Positions 10,315-19,040 of a stretch of 64,000 nucleotides of DNA are shown one piece after another. Below the pieces are notes generated by a model, which saw only the letters and a list, made by a program, of their open reading frames with translations, was not told the origin of the DNA and searched no databases. The stretch's first letter is position 1; each line of letters starts with the position of its first letter. A program made the translations under genes and the position numbers. Origin of the DNA: Isoetes taiwanensis. Its lineage: Eukaryota > Streptophyta > Lycopodiopsida > Isoetales > Isoetaceae. The stretch lies in assembly GCA_021234155.1 (NCBI GenBank), contig JAJEKV010000215.1, positions 432,001-496,000 on the forward strand. Direction: 5' to 3'.

Positions 10315-10343
10315 TTTTGCTACCCACCAGCATACTTTCACCC
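10315..10343 (-). repeat. Right terminal inverted repeat, 29 bp
   Basis: Exact reverse complement of 2340-2368, ending ACTTTCACCC. It is followed by TTAT at 10344-10347, the second copy of the target duplication. Confidence 0.95.
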
Positions 10344-10858
10344 TTATACCAATCAGATATCATATACACACCTGCTGACCTTCATCAACGTTGCGTCAAT
10401 GGGTGGAGTGAAGATATCAGAGGACCACCGTCCAATGGAATCCACCAACAACTTGCAGTAGTGCTAATGTGCGCAAGATGGTGAAAATGAAACAGAGATT
10501 ATACAGTCTCCCACGCAACTAGCAATCCTCTAAGAAATGGGGACGCATTAGGGTATGCGGTCAGTGGATAAAACAGAGTCTAGGGGAAAAGTGGCCTAAG
10601 AGATGGAGACCCAAAAGAAATGCACATTTGCAAAGACTGATAAACAAGACGGGAACTCGGGAAGTCATCCACATTATTCAAAATTCTCCAAATAAACTTA
10701 GAAAGCATCACCTTGCTCTGCAAAAGAAAATTTATCATCCCAAGGCCGCCAAAATGCTTTGGCAGCATGCTAAAAATCCCTTATTTTTAATTAGAACTTT
10801 TTTCCCCATCAAAAATCTTGTAGAAAGCATTTGCAAATGTAATCACATGGGTTTGTAA
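10344..10858 (-). mobile_element. LINE fragment, 5' part (reverse-transcriptase C-terminal region)
   Basis: The minus strand encodes MLPKHFGGLGMINFLLQSKV, followed by KFIWRILNNVDDFPSSRLV, the typical plant LINE motif after the RT fingers/palm (PKxxGGLG). Toward 10344 the frame carries several stops but still reads WWIPLDGGPLISSLH and ends ISDWY. It joins 2339-1681 across the transposon. The upstream limit near 10858 is where LINE similarity fades (FANAFYKIFDGEK), so the copy looks 5'-truncated. Confidence 0.85.
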
Positions 10859-11386
10859 AGAATATCATTTGGTTCATATTCTCATGCCCTGCTGCAGGAA
10901 ATCATACACTCATGCCTTTGAGAAATATTGAGTTTGCAGCACACAAGGTCTCTTCATTTTATTCCTTGAATAGATCTTCTTTTCTATTAAGTATGTCTAA
11001 AGGTTGGAGAAAACTCTGAAACATGGTTTACCTGCACAAAAACTCTCATTTAGCTGCTAGGAAACAACCTAGCAGAATTTTGTGTATCAGATTTGTTTCT
11101 TGAAATCTATTCATTAGTGTTGTTTCTGAAATAGTGAGAAATCTTATTAATTTGTTACCGATCAGCTCTGATCAATTTGTTACATATCAACCTGTTTTTG
11201 AAACAATAATTTTGTCTTACAAATAAGAGGGTATAATTTTATGAATGATAACGTAAAACATGGTAATATTTTACAAAGGATAACAATGCACAAGGCATCC
11301 TAAAATTTAACTGCCATAATTAACCACTAAGGAACCACTATACATGTGGTTACTTATGCAAAAAATAATAATCTTAATAGAAACCA
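10859..11386. other. AT-rich non-coding sequence
   Basis: No ORF or RNA gene is visible. From about 11290 (CACAAGGCATCCTAAAATTT) the sequence resembles, in inverted orientation, the end of the AACCA/TGGTT-rich repeat at about 17710-17740 (AATTTTGGGTGCCTTGTG). Two related repeat elements may therefore lie in opposite orientation. Confidence 0.4.
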
Positions 11387-12792
11387 CATATTATAGTGGT
11401 TTTTTTTTATTGAATGCAAGATTTTTATTAATAATATAAGTAATGGTACAAGACCTTATTTAGACCCCACAAGGGCCAAATAGGAAGAATTATAACAGAA
11501 ACATTTAAGCCTCTTAAATAGGCTATATAGGAAGTATTCACACCACACCCAAAGGGGGAGGGTGGTGAAGAACTAGCTAACTATGTACTTGAATATTGAA
11601 GCTCTACCTCTTCTGTGCTGATGTAGTACTATGGCGGACCTGCCTCTACAAGCTCCTGCTTCTTCCTACCAACAGCTCATACTAAAGGAGCATCCTTTAT
11701 CTTTTCCGCCCGTTAGTAGCACTTCAATCCACCCTACCACTTGGGTGTCCAAACAAATAACCAGAGATAAGAGTTTAGAGCTGATGCAGTCATAACCAGA
11801 TCGAATCAAGGAATCACTATCCGGAGCCTAAGCCCTTGCTACGCACATGAGGGGCTCAAGAGAGCAAACTTCATCCCATGCGTTAACTTGACTTGCACTA
11901 TCATCCTTCATGGTGGTACTATAAGAGCCGCTGCACTATCTTCCCACTATGTCGAACATCCAAGCCTACCCAAATAGGGTGGTCTGCTCACTCCCTGTAA
12001 GCATCCTCACTTGCCAGCCTAGGCAGTAAGACTCCTAGTGTTCCAGTTGTAACCCAGTCTCCCGCCCAGGTTCACCTGGATCCTAATATCCAATCTGCCC
12101 ATTCTCACCAGCCTGTAGCATCTGATCTTCCCCCACTGGGACAGGGGATGGTTACCAGCAAGGGAATTCCAAGTTCTTATGCATTCCAAGTGCAATAGGC
12201 TAGCGTAGCCACATCCCTCAGGAATACACAAGAATCCATGTAGTTCCCTAGCTGTTTGTGGGGCTCAAAAACAATAAAGAAGCACACAACACAGAAGCCC
12301 TGCTATACACTAAGCATTCGAGCTGAAAGATTGTGCTTTAAAACTGTTTAAGCTCCCTAGCATTTAGCGAGAAAGAACGGACCAAGAGCACTAAGATCAC
12401 GCTGTTGCAGAGATCTATGCTGCCCAGAAGCCATGAACTGCCTCGCTATCTGCTATCCGGCACTGTCTTCAAACCCAACTTACATTCACAAGAGCATAAA
12501 CTGGCTCCTTACCCTGTCAAAGCCATACAACAAAGCAGGAAAACCAAGGCATCGGCCATACCTCAGACTACCGACCCAGCTGCAAAGGCTCGAGAAAAAA
12601 ACAAGAAAGGAGAGACATGTCCCTTGCTGATGTTTTGGATTCGAAGATGCAGCAGCAGCTGATGCTGCTCATCCAGCTATCCCTGTGGTGTCGGAGTCTG
12701 CAAGGATCGGGCGGCCGCCGCCGCCGCCCTAATCGCCGCCTAGGGTTTCCATGAGATCTCGACCTCTTTTGTCGCTCATATTATAGTGGTTT
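11387..12792 (-). mobile_element. Non-LTR retro-insertion with 16-bp target duplication
   Basis: Identical 16-bp copies of CATATTATAGTGGTTT at 11387-11402 and 12777-12792 flank the insert 11403-12776. Read on the minus strand, the insert starts GC-rich (a GGCGG run near 12712-12725) and ends ATAAAAATCTTGCATTCAAT plus a short poly(A), the signature of target-primed reverse transcription. No reverse transcriptase is present in its 1.37 kb. The only sizeable frame is 70 codons (12231-12019), unrecognised. It is either an internally deleted LINE or a non-autonomous element/retrocopy mobilised by one. Confidence 0.85.
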
Positions 12793-13222
12793 CTATAAGT
12801 AGGATGTGGTTTTTCATGCTAGTTTTTGTTGCAACATGGTTTATTTAAATTGATAATGGTTTCTAGCATGGTTTTCTTGTTAGTTTATTGATACAACATC
12901 GGTTATTAAGTTGGTAATGTTTTATGGTATGGTTTTTCAATGCTAGACGATGATTCTCCACATTGGTTTTCTTTTGTAGCATGGTTTACTAGAATTAGTG
13001 TAGTTTGGAAGGTGGTTTTCATTGCCAATTTAAATACCTAGTGGTTATTCATGCTGGTTTTCTCTTGCCGAAATTGTCTATTAAAAATCGACCACATTGG
13101 TTTTCTTTTGTAGTATGGTTTATTAAAATTAATGTAGTTTACAAGGTGGTTTTTACTGCCAATATAAATATCTAGAGTTATTCATGTTGTTTTTCTATTG
13201 CAGAATTGTCTACTAACAATCG
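12793..13222 (+). repeat. TGGTTT-rich repeat with a 134-bp tandem duplication
   Basis: 12958-13091 and 13092-13222 are two copies of a unit starting CCACATTGGTTTTCTTTTGT, about 80-85% alike by eye. The whole stretch is dense in TGGTTT. It is the host repeat into which the non-LTR element at 11403-12776 inserted. Confidence 0.8.
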
Positions 13223-15730
13223 AATATGATTTGTTGCATGGGTTTCCGTACCATTTTAATTTGCATGGTGGTTATTTATAATTCCCAACCAAAAGGGTGG
13301 TTATTCATAGTGCTTCTTCAATAGATATTATACTTTCATGATGTAGATTAAATTATTATTTAAATATATGCTACGAAATGCATGTCTATATTTAAGACTA
13401 CTGGAAATACTGATATTGTAGTGTAGTTACCTGGAAGACCCTAGAAATTTTGATGGAAATGGCTCAAAAAAATGCCGAAAATCTTTTTGGTTATTGATTT
13501 TTTTTTTTTAAGATTGCCGCATATTTCAAGAACGACTTCCCCCCCAACCCCCGGGCTTCGCATTTCGAACCAGAGCCCCTAACCCTTTGCTCCAATGAAG
13601 TTGCAGTGTAACAATTTTGTTCATGGAAAGCGTAAGTGGCAACGATTCGATTTTTGCAAGGGCGGATTCAGAACCCGTCCAGGCTATGTTGAAAAGGTCA
13701 AGACCTAGAAGCAATAGAAAGCATGAAAATATTAGAAACAAGTTTGTAGATCGATTTTCCCCAGTGGTTGATTTTCCAGGGTCGAATTTGTTGTTGGCGA
13801 TTTGTTACCAAGGTCAGCATTGCTTTGAATACAAGCACAAAACAAGAAGGTATTTTCACAACAAATGAGATATAAGAATGGCTTCAACATGAGGAACATA
13901 ATGTCAGCTTAATTTAGCTCTTAAAAACAGGGGAATGTGATTTAGGAAAAAAAAACATCAGATAAAGCAAGAATTAGAAAGGGACAAAATAAAAAGCTTT
14001 AGAATCTAGCTGCTTACTGGTTGCTGGAAAGGCTTCTGTACCAGCTTAAGGACATAAGTGGACTAAAGGAAGAAAGCGAAAAGAGATATGTTTGCTGACG
14101 CAAGGCAATTAAAAGATATCTTCACCTTTCGAATTTAGAACAAATATTTCTAAGATCTTTTCCAATAGCAAAATGGCATTCAGACTCTAGCTTCCTTTCA
14201 CATTCACCTAGGGGTTTAATTGTTCATACGTGTTAACTATAATACATGACGTTTAAGTTACTAATTAATGAGGGGTTTAGTCGATAGATTTTTGGTTCTG
14301 AACCGTGTTCTGAACTGGCACCAAATCGACTGTACTATTTTATGGTGGAGGGCATTTTAGCAAATATATAAATACATGGGTATTTTAACAAGGGAAAATT
14401 TTAAAAATGCCCTTGTAATTTGGGGTAATTGCCAAAATGCCCTTGTATATTCAAATATTCAAATGCCCCTACGACCGAGAACAACTATGGGAACAAGGCT
14501 CTTGGGTATTTCGGCATCAATTTTGCTGCATCGCCAATTCGGATCACTATTCTAGCATCGCCTACACTCCATCAATGATTTGAAATCATTTTGGCACATT
14601 TTCTTGGGCGCTCAGAGACTGTAAAAGGCCGGATCTATTTTACATTGAACAATTATGCATTGGGTCCATACGAAACTCAACTTGGCATAAAGGCGTGGTT
14701 CAACACAAGTTTGTTCCAACGGCATAAGATAAAGCGCAAGACAACAAAGGTAGCCTACGTATGATTCTAAAATATGCGGGTTGAATTACCAAGTTCTATC
14801 ACCACGATTACTAACAAAAAAAAGGTACTTGTGTATAAGAGTTTATGTTATCTCGCAAGATCTTCACCATGGGTTCATGGCAACATTAAGAAATACAATA
14901 TTTCGGCCTTAAATACTAAGGTTCACATTATTATTATTTTCTACATTGCTATACACTGGGGCATGTTTGCCCTAAATGTTTCGTTCTTATTTGAACCCTA
15001 AGTCTCCAAAGCCATATGCGAACCCTAGATCCGAAATTAGGGTCGGCCCAACTCACAAATCTTGGCGCCCAACTTAGCTTACTATGCTAGGGCCATGGTG
15101 CGTGATGAAAGCCGTTCCCCGCCCTTTGAAAGAAATAAAAGTGAAGCAAACAACAAAACCCCACATAGGTGCGCCTATTCTTGCCCCTGTTTGTTCTTTG
15201 GCAAAATTTGGGTCCTTATCGGTGACCTCTGATCCGTGTACAAAGTGGGCAAAGATTAATGTCGTTGTCGAAGATTTGAGTGTAAGAGGCCAACCGAGAA
15301 CTGGAAAAAGTCATCTTAAGAGCCCCAAAAATTGGGCCCTGAAAAAAAATCAATGTATGTATGTTACTCTTTGAAGCCAAACTCTTGTAGTATTACAGTT
15401 GATTCTAGAATCGTTAAGTCTAATTGAGAGCTTTTGAGGGAGTGAAATTTCACTTATCTTCTGGGGCCTTTTATTGCTTGGAGCGATCATAGATGGATTC
15501 TGATTGATTGTGTAGAATTCACAGGGGAAACTGGCACTCACATTACTAAGATAGATTAATCTGGATAAATTTTCTATTTGCAAACTGTTATATTCGGTTA
15601 TTCAGAGATCAAGCAGAGGATACAATCCTTCTGCATCCCTTCTGCATCTTAAGCATAACACAGCTGCAGCTTAGACCCTTAAGCCTTTGTTAGAAACAGA
15701 TTTCTCCGTCACAAAAGACTGAAGGCAAAA
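13223..15730. other. Intergenic sequence, no gene recognised
   Basis: An 83-codon frame at 13617-13868 (SGNDSIFARADSEPVQAMLK) and a 96-codon frame at 15084-15374 have no recognisable domain. Around 14405-14470 a short AAAATGCCCTTGTA unit occurs twice, a type often seen at plant transposon ends. A C-run lies at about 13538-13550. I see no RNA gene. Confidence 0.4.
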
Positions 15731-15956
15731 GACAGAGTGCTTACCTACACTCCTAGTTTTTCGATGCCTGTGCTACAGCTTTGCCATAGCCTATTTGCAA
15801 GAAGATCTGAGCATTTTCTGGCAATTCTATCCTACTGTATTTTGTGACGATTCTGTTTTCATTTCAAGAATAGTTGCCAGTCAGTCGATTCAATGTGCCT
15901 GTGTTAATCCCCATGGATATCTTCCATCTGAGACTTGATCTAACTGCTGAATCTAT

Positions 15957-16815
15957 TTGTGCAAGCCCGTTTGCCAAGATCGATCTATCAAGGGAAGATT
16001 GTTGGGCAACAGAATATTGCTATCGCAAGTGCTAATGTGCTTTTGGAAGATTGAAGGTATGGAAGGAATCAAAGGGTCTCCAGACAGGACAACCACTAAT
16101 GCTGGAATCATTAAAGTTTTAAAGGAGTTACCCTGCATAATGGCTACGGGCATATTCACCAATGCATATTATAGAGCTATGGAAGACGAATCTGATGATG
16201 GTCAAGGACTCTTGATTCTGCAGTAACTTTACCATGTCAGGTATGCACATACCTTGTGAGCATTTTCTTGCATTTTAAGATGTTGACCACGCCAGGATTA
16301 TGAAGTTCAAGAAATATGGTCCATTTACTGGGTTCTGTCTTGTAACGATTAAATTATAGTTGTGAGGCTGCTGTTTTTTTATTTTGATAACAATGGATCA
16401 TAGGAAACATTTTTTCATGTCATATGGTTGAATAATTTGTATTGTTTAGTATGCTCATATGTTCTTAGGTTCATAACTGACATTAATATCCTGATCTATT
16501 GTTGCAGACAGAGTGCTTACCTACACAAACAAAAGGAGTTCACATTCAGCAGTCCTTGCCGGAGAGTTCTAATATAGTTTCAGAAGAAAAAATGTGGGTG
16601 TCTGCCGAGACATCATCTTTTAGTTTCTACAATCCCCTTGATGAACCTAGTCCATTGGGTTTGACGCTGAGGAAGAGTCCATCCTTGCTGGAACTTGTGT
16701 CTACTGTTGTAACGCAGGGAACAGCAAATGGACTTGATTCTGGCGATGGGAATGCATTTCTTAAGTGCAAGTCTATTAAAGGGGCAAGTGCCTTTGGGAT
16801 ACCACAGGATAAATA
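15957..16815 (+). pseudogene. Fragment of a possible TRF-like (TRFL8-type) gene, at least two exons
   Basis: Exon-like sequence at about 15957-16242 ends at CAG/GTATGC, and the next exon begins after TTGTTGCAG at 16507. The second exon encodes ECLPTQTKGVHIQQSLPESS and PSPLGLTLRKSPSLLELVST, resembling the PLGLxLRKxPSxLxLV motif that I associate with plant TRF-like 8 proteins. It stops at 16815, before the downstream domain expected in that family. The two exons do not join cleanly in one frame. A 20-bp sequence, GACAGAGTGCTTACCTACAC, occurs both at 15731 and at the start of the second exon (16507). Identification is tentative. Confidence 0.35.
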
Positions 16816-17115
16816 ATTTTCCAGCATCGACATTAACTATTTTTGTCTGGAAGTGCTTTAATTCTTTCTCTCACATGCAAGAGGTGAGTACGTGAGTATT
16901 GCAAGGTCGTCACTTTCCTCCTATACTAGATGTTTACCTTTTGCTTTGCTGTAGATGTTAGATCTAAATTAGTTTTCTACATATTTGGGGAAATAGAATT
17001 ATCATTGTTCATGAGTTTCGGAAATGGTTGGGGTTCAAATCCCCTTGCTCCCTATTCTTTTTTGGCTATTGAGGAAAACAGATACAGTGAATTAACAGTA
17101 AAAAGTACTACTATA
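16816..17115. other. Non-coding spacer
   Basis: Nothing coding is recognised. A GGTTCAAATCCCC string near 17033 resembles a tRNA T-loop or SINE B box, but no cloverleaf surrounds it. Confidence 0.4.
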
Positions 17116-17275
17116 CATAAGAAACCATATACGGTCCTTAATAGTTTTAGTCTTCTATACTTGAAATGCTTCAAACAACAGACATTACTTGTATGCATAA
17201 GAAACCATCCACGGTCCTTAATAGTCTTATACTTAAAATCTTGAAATGCTTCAAACAGCATACCATTACTCGACC
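17116..17275 (+). repeat. 80-bp tandem duplication
   Basis: CATAAGAAACCATATACGGT at 17116 recurs as CATAAGAAACCATCCACGGT at 17196. Each copy continues with CTTAATAGT and ends at TTGAAATGCTTCAAACA. Confidence 0.8.
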
Positions 17276-17360
17276 ATATAGCTAATGCAAAACAAAACCG
17301 TGCACATATAGAACAAATACACATGTGCTTTACCATGACATTTAGCCATGCCGTATACTA

Positions 17361-17412
17361 CAATAGCCAACCACATTATAAAATCACAATAGCCAACCAC
17401 ATTATAAAATCA
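17361..17412 (+). repeat. Perfect 26-bp tandem duplication
   Basis: CAATAGCCAACCACATTATA plus AAATCA occurs twice back to back (17361-17386, 17387-17412). It lies within a stretch rich in AACCA/CCACAT, the complement of the TGGTTT repeat near 13 kb. Confidence 0.95.
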
Positions 17413-18082
17413 CCCAAAACAAGCACTACATTAAACCACATCCACAACCATAATGTTATACCACATGGACAAACTGTACACTTAAACACTATAAATATAC
17501 CACATTCATTTACCAATATGTAATACCACTTTGACAAACTCTACTAAAAGGCCATCTGCGATTACCATGCCATAATACCACCCTAACAAATCTAACAAGA
17601 GAACCCACTAGTTTAGCCACATATGGTTTTTAATGATATCAACCCACAAACACCCATTGGTTTTATAGAATGGTTTTCTAGTCATAACCAAGGAAAAAAC
17701 CATGTAGTTTTTTAATTTTGGGTGCCTTGTGATGTATGTTTTTTGAAACATGGTATTATCTTATTATCTTACAAATGCTAACAAGTTATGATTTGAAATA
17801 GGGTATTATTTAAAATTTGAAACATGGTAACATGGCACGATTTGAAACAGGGTATTATCTTACAAATGATAACAAAATATGAATTTGCATATTTTGAATG
17901 GGGGATTGTGACACCAGTGTAACAGGGTATTATTTTACAAATGCAAAAAAGGAAATACCCCAATTTTAAAAATCTATTTTATCCTTGTTCGACAGAAAAA
18001 GGGATTTTATAGGCATCTTTTGGAGTATTTTTCAGGGTATTGGAGCACATTTCCCGTTGTGATATTTTTCAGGGTATTGCAA
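17413..18082. other. AT-rich degenerate repeat, non-coding
   Basis: GGGTATTATcTTACAAATG-like strings recur at about 17752, 17851 and 17927. CAGGGTATTG occurs at about 18034 and 18070, the second leading straight into the tandem array that follows. No gene is visible. Confidence 0.5.
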
Positions 18083-18398
18083 GCAGGTCTATATAATGGC
18101 TCACTAAGATGTACAACGTATGGGTGGCAAATCCTTGAATGAGCACATGCAATTATTGTACCAAGTTCTGATTGCCAGCAGGTATATATAACGGCTCACT
18201 AAGATGTACAACGTATGAGTGTGGCAAATCCTTGAATGAACACATGCAATTATTGTACCAAGTTCTGATTGCGAGCAGGTGTATATAATGGCTCACTAAG
18301 ATGTACAACGTATGAGTGTGGCAAATCCTAGAATGAGCACATGCAACTATTGTACCAAGTTTTGATTGCGAGCAGGTATATATAATGGCTCACTAAGA
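18083..18398 (+). repeat. 95-97-bp tandem repeat, 3.3 copies, each with a TATATAA box
   Basis: Units start at 18083, 18178, 18275 and 18372 (the last truncated). Each begins GCAGGTATATATAATGGCTC and contains GTACAACGTATGAGTG. The array ends 640 bp upstream of the receptor-kinase ORF. Each copy carries a TATA-like element, so it could matter for transcription; this is untested. Confidence 0.92.
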
Positions 18399-18435
18399 AG
18401 TTCACAGAACAAGTACTTAAGTAAAGTATTCGAAG

Positions 18436-18692
18436 GGCAACGTATAGGAACCTCCACCAAATGGGGAACAGCTGCTGCCAACAGTTAAGTAGAATAGAAT
18501 AAAAAAGGAATAAAAAGGGCTTGGAATGGTAAGTAATTTCGAGTTCCTCAAGGCAACGTATAAGAACCTCCATCAAGTGGGGAACAGCTGCTGCAAGTAG
18601 AATGGAAAAAAAAGGGAATACAAAGGGCTTGGAATCGTAAGTAATTTCGAGGTCCTTAACGTAACTTCGAGGTCCTTAACGCAACGTATAGG
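18436..18692 (+). repeat. 116-bp tandem duplication plus partial third copy
   Basis: GGCAACGTATAGGAACCTCC at 18436 repeats at 18552 and, truncated, at 18680. Each full unit has GGGGAACAGCTGCTGC and AAGGGCTTGGAAT. A 20-bp sub-repeat (TTCGAGGTCCTTAAC) is doubled at 18641-18680. The array shares the string CAACGTAT with the upstream 97-bp array. Confidence 0.88.
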
Positions 18693-19040
18693 AAAAGGAG
18701 GGTCTTTAGAATCTTGTGAATATTTTCAAAAGTGGGTTGCCCTTCCTCCCTTCAAATGCCCATTTTGACCCTTTTACGATCCACCTTAAAACTATGTAAA
18801 TCTGCCAACTTCTTTTTCCAACAACTTTGACCTTTTATAGCCCACTTTAAGAAATAATTAAATGGGAGCTGGTGTTTGGTATCAATTGAAAGCTAAACTT
18901 TGAAATTTTATTATGCTATAACAAAATGGGATCAATAAGATAAAATCCATCATAATTAAGTTATTTTCCAAAAAGTGGGTGCATTGAGGGCACCCTCCCC
19001 TAAACCATATAAATTCGTCTGTTAACATGTATCCACAACA
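18693..19040 (+). promoter_or_regulatory. Proximal upstream region of the receptor-kinase ORF with TATA-like box
   Basis: A TATAAAT sequence lies at 19008-19014. A TATA box there would start transcription around 19040, so the ATG at 19041 may be at or before the cap site; the in-frame ATG at 19068 is then a plausible real start. No other element is recognised. Confidence 0.35.

Larger units (their letters stand above)
2340..10343 (+). mobile_element. 8,004-bp TIR DNA transposon inserted in a LINE
   Basis: The ends are 29-bp perfect inverted repeats (2340-2368 and 10315-10343; outer ends GGGTGAAAGTATGCTGG and CCAGCATACTTTCACCC). They are flanked by a 4-bp duplication, TTAT, at 2336-2339 and 10344-10347. 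Deleting the element and one TTAT rejoins the reading frame of the minus-strand LINE, which independently confirms the boundaries. Inside are a decayed transposase gene on the plus strand (about 2653-6020) and two decayed coding regions on the minus strand (about 6353-7911 and 8006-9330). A 4-bp duplication with a DDD-type transposase would suit Sola-like superfamilies, but that placement is inference. Because the TIRs are perfect while the transposase is broken, it may have been mobilised in trans. Confidence 0.92.

Noticed and set aside
17020-17060. tRNA gene or SINE B box (GGTTCAAATCCCC)
   Set aside because: The T-stem has only four pairs and no acceptor, D or anticodon arms could be found around it.
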